A stretch of DNA of 64,000 nt from Clarkia xantiana subsp. parviflora (GCA_036873135.1 JAPTYO010000023.1:4413834-4477833); one strand, 5' to 3'; positions 12,426 through 25,054 are shown, numbered from the stretch's first letter. Numbers and translations are program-made. The notes: generated from the letters alone by a model not told the origin.

Positions 12426-13847
12426 TCAATCCTGAAGTACTTCATCATCGGGTATCTCCCCCTTGATCCGAGAACCTTCAAACACATTCTTCATTCCAAG
12501 CTTGTCAACCAGATAATGATGTTGCTTGATAGATAACGGCTTTGTAAAGACATCTGCAATCTGCTCATTGGTTTTCACATGTACAGCCTGCAAAGTGACA
12601 TCCACAATCCTATCCCTAACCACATGACAATCAATTTCTATATGCTTTGTTCTTTCATGGAATACATGTTTAGTGGCAATTTGTATGGCTGATTTGCTAT
12701 CACAGTACAATAAAACATGATTCTTATGCTTAAAACCCAACTCAATAAGGACAGCCTTCAGCCAAACAATTTCACACAAAGTGACCCTCATACTCCTATA
12801 TTTTGTTTCAGCAGAGAAATGTGAAACAATTTCTTACTTTTTAACATTCCAAGATATCAAAGTCTCCCCTAATTTGATGCAATAACCAGATAAAGACTTC
12901 CTAGTTTCTACAAATCTTCTCAATCAGAATCACAATATATATGCTATTAATTCAGGAAAGGAACTAGCAGATAAAATGATACATTTACCTGACTCTGCCT
13001 TGACAACCTCTCTACCCTGAGAGCAGCTTCATAATGGGATTTCTTTGGATTTTGCAAGAACTGACTTTATTGTTGCACAAAATAGGAGATATCAGGTCTA
13101 GTCATGCCTAAGTATAACAATCTGCCTATCAGCCTTCTATAACTGCTAGCATCATCTATGACAAGATCATCTTTTTTCAAACCCAAATAAGCATCATACA
13201 TCTTGCTTGTGAGCTTTACATTCATTTCCATAGGAGAATCAGCAGGATTAGAACTAGACAATCCAACTTCAGAAATTAACTCAAGAGCAAACTTTCTCCG
13301 ACTAAGGACAATTCCCTTATCAAATCTCAAAAGTTCAATGCCAAGAAAATATTTCAGTTCTCCTAAATCCTTCATACGAAAATTAGTTTTAAGAACATGT
13401 TTCAGATCAACAATTAATTAACAAGGAGCTATTGCCAGATATTAGTAAATCATCAACGTATACCAGCAAAACCACAATTTGACCATCAACACATTTGGTA
13501 AACATTGAATAATCAAGTTTAGATTGCACATAACCATAATCAACAAGAGCATCAGTAAGCTTAACATTTCACTGCTTGGAGGCTTGATTAAGCTCATACA
13601 AAGATTTGCGTAATCTACACACTACCCCCATGATTACCAAATCCCTCAAGCACAGACATATAAACCTCCTCATCAATGTCACATTGTAAAAAAGAATTAT
13701 GCACATCCATTTAAAAAAGGGGTCAATTCTGAATGGAAATTAAGGCAAGAACAAGACGAACAATGTTCATTTTGGCAACATGGCTAAGAGTCTCATAATA
13801 GTCAATACCATACTGTTGATTATACCATTTTTCTACCGACCTAGCTT
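12426..13847 (-). pseudogene. Ty1/copia pol relic: reverse transcriptase and RNase H (minus strand)
   Basis: Reading from right to left, broken frames give the copia RT (VKARS-like start near 13830, the YVDD catalytic motif near 13455, then KDLGELKYFLGIEL at 13370) and the RNase H (YCDSKSAIQIA near 12700, KHIEID, then the domain end EQIADVFTKPLS at about 12550). Frameshifts and stops separate the pieces. The 5' half (gag, protease, integrase) is missing and the relic is cut at about 13847, where CACTA-type subterminal repeats begin. It would have encoded element replication functions and is not functional now. Confidence 0.85.
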
Positions 13848-14159
13848 TAAGCGTTACCTAATGTTCAGGTTTAAGCAACGTATTAAGCATTACCTAATGT
13901 TTAGGTTTAAGCAACGTATTAAGCGTTACCTAATGTTCAGGTTTAAGCAACGTATTAAGCGTTACATAATGTTCAGGTTTAAGCAACGTATTAAGTGTTA
14001 CCTAATGTTCAGGTTTAAGCAACGCTTAATTAAAATAATATTTTATTTCTTTTTTTTTGCCAAATTTTTTTTATTTCATTAAAGCCTTTTTTGGCCCCTT
14101 TAATCAGAGTGGACTCCTTCGTCAAAAATAAAAAATCAGAGTGGACTCGGGATACTTCC

Positions 14160-14310
14160 ACCACCGCGACTCGGGACTCGCCGGACTCCTCCACCGCTGC
14201 GACTCCTTCACCGCTGCGACTCCGGCTTCTTCCCTGCGACTCCGGCTTCTTACCTGCGACTCCGACTTCTTCCCTGCGACTCCGACTTCTTCCCTGCGAC
14301 TCCTCCGCCT
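14160..14310. repeat. Tandem repeat CTGCGACTCC-(G/A)-CTTCTTCC
   Basis: A unit of about 20 bp (TGCGACTCCGGCTTCTTCC and variants) recurs at least five times in the 5' part of the CACTA element. Frames across it give serine/arginine-rich low-complexity peptides that are not credible genes. Confidence 0.7.
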
Positions 14311-14785
14311 TCACCGAGAGGTCTTGTTTCTTCATCTATATCTAAATGTAGCTTCGATTTAGAGAAAATACGTTGTTGATTACATATCAGCTAGGGTTCC
14401 GATCTAGGGATTGCATAAGTGGATTTATTGATTTCCCTCGACCTAGTCGTCCAGACTCCATCTTAGATTTGGTAACCATAAGTGGATTTGGTGTTTAATT
14501 GCTGCAGAGCACAGAGTTCTTCTCTCGGTTTCTGACTCAACATCCCGCCAACTTATTATCTGTTGGAGTGAAAAGCTATGGATTGTCAATCTCAATCATT
14601 ATTTATTTCTGGTGATTTCAGGTAGGCTAATAGAAATCTGTTATTTATTTTGTAGCTTCTTCTTTAGAGATTTCAAATGTTGTTTTTCCTCTAATTTCAG
14701 TTTAGTTTTACTCTATATTAGTTGGTGTTTGGTATTTCTCTCTTTTCTGCAATAGTGAAAAAGGAACAATCAATCTGGTTTCCTT

Positions 14786-14789
<4 letters not shown>

Positions 14790-14873
<84 letters not shown>
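14790..14873. repeat. (TA)n microsatellite, about 84 bp
   Basis: An uninterrupted TA run. Similar long runs occur at about 28884-28942 and 31226-31262. Confidence 0.97.
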
Positions 14874-14875
<2 letters not shown>

Positions 14876-15703
14876 CAGTTTTAAGAACAACTTGGTTTAA
14901 CTTGAGAAGCTGATAATTATTGGTCATAGTTCACTAGTAATAGCATTCTTACTATTTAGGTATGTATACATATATAAAGAAAAGGTGAGTGAATCTGTGA
15001 AAATTAGTCATGGCAACATACATGATGCCCCTATTAGCATGATGCCCCTCTGTAAAAGGAAATCCCTTTTCCAGCTACATACATTATAGAAAGAAGATGC
15101 TTCGTATTTTAACTTTGTCTTTCCTTTATTATTACACCTTATCATTGCCTTTCCTCTCTAACACACATCAGTTGTATTATATTATGCATGTATCTATTAT
15201 CCATATTTTGAGATTTTTCTCTCCTTTTATAACTTCTTTTTCAGCTTATGTTCTGTTCTGTTTTTTTTTTCAGCTTCTGTTCTGCTTGAAGAGTTGATTA
15301 GGCTTCCAGATTGCTTCCACCATCCCTCGAGGGAGGACCGATTGTCCCAACTCCTACTATTTCGAATGGTCAGGTTCTTGTTCTAAAGATGAACAAACAA
15401 CAAAGTCAATTAATTGTATGTCGCCAATTAGTAAATTGGGATCGATATTACTCTTTTTAGATAGAAATGGCTTCATTCATAGCAATACACATGACAATTA
15501 CTTTCAAAAAAATAAATAAGGGTTATGGATGATCTACCTGCAGTTCTACGTTGACCATTAAAATGCATTTACTTAATTATTCAACACCGTTTTTTTTTTT
15601 CCAGTGTTGGTTATTCAATTATAGATGCAAATAGATAACTTCTTGTAAATTTCCACATTTAGTAGAAGTACTGTTCACTTTCTAAATTCTATTATTATTG
15701 TAG

Positions 15704-16554
15704 AAAGCTTCTGAGTTAGGGAGAAGAGCTAGGAGTAATGTGACTACATTGCACGCATCGGGTTCGACTAGCTTTGCTCAGCGACGACATCAGTTTGTAA
15801 GACATCTTATAATTTTTTTAGAAACTATCATCAGTTAACGTTTATCCTTTAATAAAAATCATTTATTTATTGTTTCTACCTTGGTTTTGTATGTTGTTAT
15901 AGCACCTAAAACATAATAGGTCACCATAAAAAATGGAAGCTTTTGGTTACCAACATAAAGGTGTTAATGGGGATTTTGTGAATGAGGCCACACGCCAAAT
16001 GATGGTAATCTAAATGCTTTGCTAGAAAATGAGTAATATAGATCAAAATGCCTAACTATATGAAATTAGGATTCATGTGTTGTGTTTTTATGTCATAGGA
16101 GAAAGCATCAGAACTAGTTGTTACAAGGTCTGTACCTGTCATTTCTGAATCACAGAAGATTGCCTTGGAGAACGAGGTTTATGAGGAGGTGGTTGGTGTA
16201 GATCGATTCGGTCGCACAAGAGGATATGGGTTGGGAGTTACCACATCCGATCTAAATGGAGGGAGTACTAGTTCAGGTCGGAACGATCATTATGAGACAA
16301 TGTTTAGGGAGTACCAAGCAACCATTGCTGAACAGTCAGAGGCACTTGCACGTGCACAAGCTGAGCAGGCGGAGGCACTTGAGCGTGCACGAGTTGAGCA
16401 AGCAGAGGCACTTGAGCGCGCACGAGTTGAGCAGGCGGAGGCACTTGAGCGTGTCAGGGTTGAGCAAGCAGAGGCACTAAAGCGTGTTCGAGCGGATGCA
16501 CGAGCGGAGATGTTCGCTATTCTTAAGGGGTTTGGACTGAGCCAACCTTCTTAA
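15704..16554 (+). pseudogene. CACTA-associated protein (plant En/Spm transposase_24 type), three 3' exons
   Basis: Three in-phase exons with good splice sites: 15704-15796, 15903-16004 and 16099-16554. Exon 1 has the family phrase KASELGRRARSNVTT...GSTSFA; exon 2 has a THK-like segment (FGYQHKGVNGDFVNE) but also an in-frame TAA near its start; exon 3 has EVYEEVVG..RFGRTRGYGLGVT, typical of the C-terminal part of this family. Exon 3 then runs into a coiled-coil tail of five QAEALERARVE-type repeats before TAA. The protein class accompanies plant CACTA elements and is thought to bind element DNA. Upstream exons are not recognised and the stop in exon 2 suggests decay, unless that exon is skipped. 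Confidence 0.7.
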
Positions 16555-16799
16555 GATATGAGATCACATTATGTTTATGACTATCTACTGTTTTCTTAAG
16601 AAACCACGTGGGAAAACTTCTATTATATTTTGACAACTATCTACTGTTTTTGTTGTGAACTTCTATTATGTTTATGTAAAAAAAAGTATCAACTACTTTG
16701 TTTATGATGACTTTTTTTTAGTATGATGACTTTAAGTCTCTTTGGATTCAATGAATTTGAGTATAATTGGCATCCAATTAATAATTTAATATGCAAAAA

Positions 16800-17290
16800 A
16801 CATTGTTTATATAAGAAGTAAAGGCAACGCATAAAGCGTTGTCTATAATTGAAGTATAGGCAACGCATAAAGTGTTGTCTATACTCTATAAGTATAGGCA
16901 ACGCTTTATGCGTTGTCTATACTATAAGTATATGCAACGCTTTATGCGTTGTCTATACTATAAGTATAGGCAACGCTTTATGCGTTGCCTATACTTCAAC
17001 TATAGACAACGCATAAAGCGTTGTCTATACTATAAGTATAGGCAACGCATAAAGCGTTGTCTATACTTGAAGTATAGGCAACGCAGAAAGCGTTATCTAA
17101 ACCTTAGATAAGGACGACGTTAAAAAAACGTCGCATTTATTTATTTTTTAGGCGACGCTTAAAGCTAAACGTCGCAAAGTTTTAGGCGACTCCCCCCAAT
17201 GCCGACGCTTCCATTTGCGTCGCGGATTGCGTCGCTAAACTTTAGGCGACGCAAAAAGCGTTGCCTAAAGCCAATTTTAGCGTTGCTTAA
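16800..17290. repeat. CACTA subterminal repeat array
   Basis: About ten units of AGGCAACGC(A/T)...GCGTTGTCTATA in both orientations, then GGCGACGC variants. Adjacent inverse units form many short hairpins. These are the expected transposase-binding region next to the CACTA terminus. Confidence 0.8.
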
Positions 17291-17309
17291 ACCCTATTTT
17301 CCTGTAGTG

Positions 17310-17614
17310 GTTCCTAGAAACATTTTTAAAAATGGCTTTGGGAAAGCCAAGATCGGGTGTTTTAAAAACCTCCAGTTCCGGTTATTGCGATTAAACTGTT
17401 TTAAAAGACTGATCTATTAGAAAGAAGATGACGGTAATGTGAACTCTTTCACGACCCCCCATTCCCTCGGTTTACTGTCGGTCGGTTGGGTTAGATGTCT
17501 GAGGGATCATTATAAGTCATCCTCTATCTCATAGATATCCGATGAACGCAATTCTTTTTCAAAATGTCACTGTTTTCCCGCTTGTGCATAATTGTCAACG
17601 TCTTTATAGTATAG
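17310..17614. other. Spacer, nothing recognised
   Basis: No gene or termini identified between the CACTA end and the gag-like relic. Confidence 0.4.
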
Positions 17615-18256
17615 ATGGCAGATCGAAAGAGTTTCTTCACTGAACTTGATGGTAGCAATTACGATGAATGGGAGAAATATGTTACGAACATCCTCCTTGC
17701 TGCAAATGTTGAGGAACGTATATACTCAACCGCATGGAGGGTAAACACAGACGAATTCGCTAGTCCAACATACAATTACGGTGAAATGTCGCGGAAAGAT
17801 CGAATAGCACGTGATTTAATCCGTGCAACCCTGAGAGAATGAGCTGAAGAATGCAACGTGAACGTTATTGCGCTACACCTCTGGTGCACCATACGCCTTC
17901 GCTACGGCGGATGAATGGTTGCACGCGCAAGAGACCTAATGCTTAGGTATTATGGTATTCTTTGCAGAGATGGAGGTCTACTCACCACTGATGATCCCGG
18001 AGAAAAAATAGACATATGGAAGATGATTAAAAATGTGATGATGATGTTTCTCCTTTCATGGTTTGCAGATGATGATGGGCTCTTATGTCTGATTAATACA
18101 ATTCAGAGTGCGACTGAGCTATTCGAAAAGCAACCTAAGGATGAATGTTCCTCCAATGAATCCCAATCGGAAGATCTTTATGATCATATCTGTAAGTTGA
18201 TGGGTAAATCCAGTAACAAGAGGTATAAACGAAATCTGGTGCGACAAACACCGTAG
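17615..18256 (+). pseudogene. Gag-like relic of a copia element (tentative)
   Basis: An ATG frame at 17615-17842 begins MADRKSFFTELDGSNYDEW, resembling the N-terminal LxGxNYxxW segment of copia gag proteins. It stops at 17842. A second frame (17915-18256) follows after about 70 bp and is not recognised. Together with the pol relic at 20516 this may be the 5' part of one decayed element, but no LTR or primer-binding site was found in front. The gag call rests on one short motif. Confidence 0.4.
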
Positions 18257-19429
18257 ATGAAAGCGCGTCTCAGGTTCGCCTCGTTTGCCATATAAAGTTT
18301 TAAATACTTTATTTTGAACACAACATCTGAAAAAATTCAATTATGAATTCTTCTCAGGTGGCGTGGTCAACGTGGCAAAGACTCGTAGTCTATTTTATCG
18401 ATTTCTACTTCTTTAATTTTTGTGACAATACCGGCTTAGTTGTAATGTGTTTACTTGTTCGATTAAGTTGTTGAAATTGGTCAATATATGATTCTGATTT
18501 ATTGAATAAAAGTAACTTCTATTCGATTCGAAATACAAATTACTTATCAATCATCGTCCCAGTCAATGGGAACAATCCGAAACGAAAATCTTGAGCCTCC
18601 GGCTTAGAACCAAGACTCTTCGATCATGATAACTGTTCGAACTAAATAAAGAAATAAACATAATCCATTCAAGCTACTATCAGTTAGTAAGAACGCGGAT
18701 TGATAAGTCCTTATTTGTTAATACTCCATTACATAAATTAAATTGTAATGATGAACATGTACGAAAGTGATTAAAATGAATTTTTGAAAACGAAACGATT
18801 TCCCCATGGGTGATACCTGGTGATGCGTGCGCAATGCACGCGTATTCCTCGAAATATGGAACACATCGATTCGAAGTACAAAATTCAATATAAAGTGTGT
18901 TCTTGATTTAATTGTTTCATTTGCACGAACACTCATTCAAGGGTTTTACTCATAGAAAATTCTCGTAGAGAATTTCAACGAGCATAAGGTTAAAACCTAA
19001 TGCAAGATCCACGGTGGATAAAACCTTGGAGTATGAGTGAACAATGAAAAAGAACGTCTGTTAAACGACGTCTCCCACTATACGCATTTAAGGAAAAATG
19101 ATTGGAAAAGCATTAAAACGACACGAACTACATAAACAAGGTCAGTACCATGATATCGCAGGAATGTTATAGTTAACTGCGAATCATGTGGTGAACCTAG
19201 TTAGTGTATAAATTGGTTATGCGACACCATGTGAGCTATTGGTAATGAGTGTAATCTTACCAGAATTGCGATATTTATGTTGCAAATTGAAGACACACAT
19301 AGTAACGATGGAATGCTGAAAAGCATCTCCATACATGTGTGCAATAGTTTGGAAGTTTGGTGATGTGGTCGAACATGAGACGTTACAATGCTTGAGTCTG
19401 TATTTTCATAGCTTAAAACAAACGAAGTC
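18257..19429. other. Probable decayed retroelement interior, unassigned
   Basis: No domain recognised. A short palindromic GCGTGCGCAATGCACGC lies near 18823-18841. Confidence 0.35.
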
Positions 19430-19684
19430 ATGATTGGACTAGAGAATGATGATAATCAGGTCCCACTCGCTTCGAGTGAGAGATTTGAGGCAGCAACACA
19501 AGTGAATGATATGGTAAATGAAGATATGGGCATTTTCATAATAAATCCAGTGGGAGGAGTCAATCCAACCACCCAGATCACTGTTGCTGCAGGTGCGAAT
19601 CAAGTCGGACCTGATGATCAAGTTACTAAACTGATGGATGAAGATCCAATTTTACCTCAACTACCTACTGTACCCAGTGGGAGT

Positions 19685-20469
19685 TGATGGATATACGCCC
19701 AATTTGAACCCGCTTTGATTCAGATTGTCTTATTTTGGCTACCCCACTTACGATTATAATTCGAAACTTTGATCCGAACACATTACCCACAGCGCGAATG
19801 GCTTGGACGAGCAAAAACTACTCGCCCGGACCTGTCCGCTGGCCCGACCTCACTTAGGTGAGATCGGACCAGCTAGACCGATCTCACTAAGGCGGGATCG
19901 GACCAGCTGGTCCGATCTCCCCAGGGGAGATCGGTCCAGCAGGACCAGTCTCTCCTAGGAGAGACCAGTCCGACTGGACGATCCCAAGACCTAGGGGTTG
20001 GATTTTTCATTCGATCCCAAGACCTAGGGGTCGGATTTTTTCATCTGACCCCTAAGGTCCCAAGACCCTATCCAGACGCCGCATCCCCCCCCCCCCCAGG
20101 GCGTGTGCGACGTTCCGAACCTTGTCATACGGACCTCTTCCAGTGGAGTCCTGACATCGTTTTACCCGTCCAACACTTAGTCATTTTCACCAACCTCTCC
20201 ATGCTTTTAAGGCCTTAATCCCTTCGTTATATGTTAATTAAGTGCACTTAGGGATTAACGGTGTCATTAAGCCATCTTAATCCCCTTGAAACCTATATAC
20301 TCGTTTTAGCTCTGCCTTCTCTCTCTAAATTTCATATCTCTAAGAATACCGAACTTACTTAGGCATCGGAGAAAGCTCACCGAGCACCCCCCCTCCCTCT
20401 CTCCGTGCTCGGTATCGACCCTTGTGCAGGTTTACAAGGTGTTGAACGATGGGCAATTTGAAGCTAACA
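19685..20469 (+). mobile_element. LTR-like block inserted in a copia relic
   Basis: Starts TGATGGATATACGCCC and ends GAAGCTAACA. It carries TTAGGCATCGGAGAAAGC, a CCCCCCC run, GTGCTCGGTATCGACC and CTTGTGCAGG, the same ordered signature as the solo LTR at 7178-7788. It includes tandem GATCGGACCAGCT-type units at 19860-19960. No clear target duplication, so the limits are approximate. Confidence 0.5.
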
Positions 20470-20515
20470 GATCGTCTTCACGAGCTATCAGATTACGAGG
20501 AATGACGTTTTACCA

Positions 20516-22589
20516 GTGAGAGGTTTCATTCGGATCGAAGACCCGCCAACCCGATACACACGTCTTAACAGGAGTGGTATGACCAACTCGATTCTCATTC
20601 ATCGTAACCGTGGAATTAATCTCGGAGGTGGAAATATGAGACCGAGAGGTCGTCCAAGAAAAGTTGTTGGTGAAAGTTCAAGTAGCGCTCTTGTTTCCAT
20701 TGGGAATTTTGCATCGATAACGAGCATTATTCCTAGTGGGAGCGTAGTTCAAACTCAAGATTGGACTATCGAGCCTAGACGTAGTCTAAGGTACCGAACT
20801 TCTCCTAAGAAGTATCTCATCGAAAGAGGTGAATTGTTCACCCTCACTTTGGTTGATGAACCGGTAACGGTTAAACAAGCTATGGATGGACCTCAAGTGA
20901 AAAAATGGAGGAAAGCAATGGAGGATGAGATCGCCTCTATGAAAGCTAATTCGGTATGGTCTTTAGTTGATTTGCCTACTAACTGCGGAGCAATAGGTGC
21001 CAAGTGGGTTCTGAAATTGAAACTCACTGCTGATGGAGTTGTCTAGCGATACAAAGCTCGACTCGTTGCGAAAGGATATACCCAACTTCACGGAGTGGAC
21101 TTTGATGAGACATACTCACCTACTGTGCGTTACACCACAGTACGAGCCATTTTGGCTTTGGTTGCAAGCCTCAATCTGGAGCTGCACCAAATGGATGTTA
21201 AGACTGCATTCCTCCACGGTAACCTAGAGGAAGAGATCTATATGGAGCAGCCGGAGGGTTTCATTACCCCTGGCAACGAACGTAAAGTTTGTAAACTCCA
21301 AAGATCTATCTACGGTCTTAAACAGGCATTCTGGCAATAGTACCGAGGATTACACGAGGAAATCGTTGGAAATGGATTCGTGAATCCTCACGAGGATCCA
21401 TGCTTGTGTACGAAGACTTCTGAGTCTAAATATGTCACCTTGACATTATATGTCGATGACATATTAATTGCCGCGAATGATGTGAGTTATATGAATGAAT
21501 CAAAGTTATGACTAGCATCTGTTTTTGAGATGAAGGACATTGGAGAAGCCACGTACATCCTAGGCATTAATATTGCTAGGGATCGGGCTGCTCGCACTCT
21601 ATGTCTCTCTCAAGAATCATATATCAACAAATTGTTTAAAAGATTTAGACTGCAAGATGCCAACCCCGTGGATACGCCGGTTGTGTTCGGGTGCGCGTTG
21701 TCGAAGCGTGATGGCCCGAAGAACCTGGCTGAGCGTGAACAGATGAAAAGTGCAGAATACTTAAGTATAGTTGGCAGCTTGATGTATGCCATGCAATGCA
21801 CTCGTCAAGACATCTGTTACGCTGTGGGCCAAGTAGCACGATTCCAATCAGATCCTGGCATTCAACATCTAAAGGTTGTGAAACGAATAATTCGATAACT
21901 GAAAGGTACTGCAGACTACGCATTGTGCTATAAGGGTGATAAATTAGAATTGACTGGGTTCAGTGACGCCGACCATGGTGGAGATCCGGATGATCGTAAG
22001 TCCACCTCAGGAGGAGTATTTCTCCTTGCTAATGCCGTCATTTCATGGATGAGCAATAAGCACTCATGTGTCGCGCTGTCAACAATGGAATTCGAATTCG
22101 TGGCCCTCTCTAAGAATGCACAAGAAGCGGTCTGGCTTAATAGGCTCTTAACTGCGTTGCTTGGCGTTGAGGACGGGAGTAAACTTGTGGAGGTATACTC
22201 TGACAGTCGAGCAACAATAGCAGCAGTTAAGAACCCTAAGTACCATAGCAGGACGAAACACATTGATATAAAATATAATTATGCTAAGAATATGGTTGGA
22301 CAAAGTAATCACATTAGAATACTTGTCTACTGAAAGCATGATGACCGATCCATTAACTAAACATTTACGCAGGGATGTCTTCGAAAAGCATGTTAAGAAC
22401 CCTAAGTACCATAGCAGGACGAAACACATTGATATAAAATATAATTATGCTAAGAATATGGTTGAGGACAAAGTAATCACATTAGAATACTTGTCTACTG
22501 AAAGCATGATGACCGATTCATTAACTAAACCTTTACGCAGGGATGTCTTCGAAAAACATGTTAAAATGCTGGGACTGCGTAGAGTTTAA
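20516..22589 (+). pseudogene. Ty1/copia pol relic: reverse transcriptase and RNase H
   Basis: Successive segments give a linker with an AT-hook-like RPRGRPRK (near 20640), the RT start (WRKAMEDEIASMKANSVW), [20 protein letters not shown], the catalytic YVDD at 21449-21460, and RNase H (FSDADHGGDPDDRKSTSG, then YSDSRATIAAVKNPKYHSRTKH at 22195-22260). In-frame stops at about 21044, 21338, 21508 and 21896 and a frameshift near 22300 make it non-functional. The 3' end is duplicated in tandem (next entry). A homologous fragment lies on the minus strand at 24384-25040. Confidence 0.9.
22227..22558 (+). repeat. 166-bp tandem duplication inside the copia RNase H
   Basis: The block from TTAAGAACCCTAAGTACC to GAAAAGCATG (22227-22392) is repeated at once at 22393-22558. 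The first copy reads GGTTGGACAAAG where the second has GGTTGAGGACAAAG, so a two-base difference shifts the frame. This is a recent duplication because the copies are otherwise almost identical. Confidence 0.9.
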
Positions 22590-23687
22590 GTAGCTTGTAT
22601 TGTGATTACATCTTTTGAAACTTTTGCTAAGAATTGCAATTTTAGTTTATGATTTTTACGACGTCATAATGTTTAAAATTTCATCGGATTTTTACGGTCT
22701 ATAAACTAGTCGTAGGAGGGATAACCTCTAGAATAAAATAATGTCGAATGTGGGCCAACCCTCGTCACACAGGCTCGACCGTCTTGACGGAGAGATGGAT
22801 CTCCATTAGATCAAGACTGGCTAAGAACCATGGTGGCAAACCTGGTTAAGCAGAACGATCATTTGGTTTACGGAGTAACACGATATGATCTAAGTTCTGC
22901 AGATCGCCGTTACGAACTTTGTTCGTAATAAAACCACATTGAGGGCCAGATGACGAATCTGCGAGAGGATATGATATTTCCCACTTCCTGACTAAACTGA
23001 GGTTATGCTATCGACGCGTGCTTCATACTACGCGTGCCATGTTCGACCACGGGGTTAGGCTTGGTTGTGCTAGATAGAATCCACGAGATTCGGATGGGCA
23101 AAAACTTCTTCACCTTGAGCGTGTGGCTGATCCCGGATGTTATATGAAGAAGAATCCAAAGTATCCTCACGGACTCAGAACTCATACCTAAGGTTAGGCT
23201 CAATGTTCGCTTCCCGGCGTACAAACACAATGCTGAATAAAAAGGCCTAGTGACCACGTCTTTGGAAACCGGTTGGGTTTGACTAAGCGTATGAGCGATG
23301 GGGATGGTAAAGTAAACCTGTAATTCTCCGAATCTTGTATTCACTAGGTGTCCACCAACCTGACAATAGTTGAGAGGTTGTGAATACTTGTACGGATGCC
23401 CTGAATGAGTATTCCTATGTGGAAACTAGGCAATTGGAGAATGAAAGTTGACCTAGAATACAACGCGGCACTTTTATTTTCACATGTTGATTAGACATGG
23501 GGAATCAACATTCCGCATGCGCTACAACACTCCTAACAAATGAGTAGCACAATGCCCGTCGTGTCCGCCGGTCGCACGACAAACCTCGTATGAACTATTC
23601 GGAGCAGGTTTTGGATCGAAGACCAAATGTTTATGTGTTGGACGACAACATATTAATAGGCACCCTCCCATTCCAGCAAGTTGTAGG
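22590..23687 (+). other. 3' untranslated part of the copia relic and unassigned flank
   Basis: A block downstream of RNase H (GAATTGCAATTTTAGTTTATG, then GACGTCATAAT) is matched beside the minus-strand copia fragment at 24290-24330. GTAGGAGGGATAA near 22700 may be the polypurine tract. No gene. Confidence 0.45.
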
Positions 23688-24187
23688 TGTTAGTATTTGG
23701 ACAATGGGCCACCGTAATTGGGAGCCCATTAATAAAGTCTATGTATCTAAGAAATTAGATAAAGTCAAATTAGGTATTTTAGGCTAAGCCTAAAATCCAA
23801 ATTGACATGGGAGGCCCAAATATTGGGCCTCCCTATAGCATGGCCGGCCGAATATTGCTAGAGGGGTAGAGTGGACTTTTGTCCACTTTACTCCTCTTAT
23901 AAATAGGGACCTGAGGTTGGGTTTTGACAATGCAAATTCTTTCTTCCTAAGTAGTGAGATTAAAAGAAAACCCTCCTCCCTAATATTAGCTAGTTTCAGC
24001 GTACTACATCACCACCAAGGAGGTGCCAAATAGTGTCAAGCAATTTACTCCACGAGATCCATCTCGCGAAGAATCGACTGAGGCTATGCTGTGAGGCATA
24101 ATCCGCGTAGGGCTTCTCTAACAGGAACCTCTATGGGATTCCGGCGGATCGAGAACTCCCCTCAACGTTCCTGAGCTACAGGAAACA
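23688..24187 (+). mobile_element. Solo LTR, 500 bp
   Basis: Begins TGTTAGTATTTGGACAATGG and ends GCTACAGGAAACA. It is flanked by a perfect 7-bp direct repeat TTGTAGG (23681-23687 and 24188-24194). A TATAAATAGGGACC box-like sequence lies near 23899. The 7-bp duplication is longer than the usual 5 bp, so one or two bases may be chance. Its start sequence is the same as the arms of the hairpin at 25055-25265. Confidence 0.6.
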
Positions 24188-24383
24188 TTGTAGGTATGTG
24201 CACCTTATTCCGCTACGTATTAGTTACCATGCACGTATCTAGAGTTTTTTTCCGTAGTATTAATCCCCTAAATCCTACAATTTAAATATTATGACGTCGT
24301 TAGTATCATAAACTCAAATTGCAATTCATTCTATTCAAATATTAATTCAAATCTCAAAATTTTAACATCATAATACAAGCCAC

Positions 24384-25040
24384 TTAAACCCTACGTAGTC
24401 CCAGCATTTTAACACGCTTTTCAAAAACATCTATGCGTAAAGGTTTAGTTAATGGATCCGCCGTCATACTTTCAGTGGACAAGTATTCTACAGTGATTAA
24501 TTTGTCCTCAACCATATTCTTAGCATAATTATATTTCACATCAATGAGTTTCGTCCTGCTATGGTACTTAAGGTTCTTAACTGCTACAATTGCTGCTTGA
24601 CTGTCAGAGTACACATTTACAGGCTTACTCCCGTCCTGGACGCTAAGCAATGCAATTAAGAGCCTATTAAGCCAGACCGCTTCCTGTGTGTTCTTAGAGA
24701 GAGCCACGAATTCGGAGTCCGTCGTACACAGCGCGACACATGATTGCTTCTTGCTCAACCATGAAATGGCGGCATTAGCAAGGAGGAATACTGCTCCTGA
24801 GGTGGACTTACGATCATCCGGATCGTCACCGTGGTCAGCGTCACTGAACCCAGTCAATTCTAGTTTTCCACCTTCATAGCACAGTCCATAGTCGTCAGTA
24901 CCTTTCAGGTATCGAATAATTCGTTTCACGGCCTTTAAATGTTGATAGCCAAGGTCTGATTGAAATCGTGCTACTAGGCCCACTGCGTAACAGATGTCTG
25001 GACGAGTGCATTGCATGTCATACATTAAGCTGCCAACCAT
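24384..25040 (-). pseudogene. Ty1/copia RNase H fragment with uninterrupted 218-codon frame
   Basis: The minus-strand frame runs from MVGSLMYDMQCTRPDICYAV through GFSDADHGDDPDDRKS to the terminal LGLRRV without a stop. It is homologous to 21770-22589, with about the same domain end, but less decayed. The upstream RT part is missing: homology stops at about 25046, immediately beside the hairpin at 25055. It is therefore a 5'-truncated element fragment despite its clean frame. Confidence 0.88.
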
Positions 25041-25054
25041 ACTAAGGTATTATG

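Larger units (their letters stand above)
13840..17309 (+). mobile_element. Non-autonomous CACTA (En/Spm) element, about 3.5 kb
   Basis: The right terminus at 17301-17309 is CCTGTAGTG, the inverse of the canonical CACTACAGG. Dense subterminal repeats precede it: alternating GGCAACGC and GCGTTGTC units at 16820-17280. The left side (13850-14030) has five units of GCGTTACCTAATGTTCAGG / TTAAGCAACG. The left CACTA terminus itself was not found, so that end is truncated or mutated. It encodes an En/Spm-associated protein (15704-16554) but no TNP2-type transposase. Confidence 0.75.

Noticed and set aside
13850..14040. A 60-100 residue frame with repeated MFRFKQRIK units
   Set aside because: It translates the CACTA left subterminal tandem repeat; it is not a gene.
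14708..14913. Open frames made of alternating Tyr-Ile residues over the TA microsatellite
   Set aside because: They are a direct translation of (TA)n with no other coding signal.
16800..17110. CRISPR-like regularly spaced repeats
   Set aside because: The units occur in both orientations, end at a CACTA terminus and lie in a plant nuclear context, so they are CACTA subterminal repeats.
24384..25040. Treating the clean 218-codon frame as a host gene
   Set aside because: Its content is the copia RNase H end, homologous to the relic at 21770-22589, and it is truncated at both sides of the element plan.
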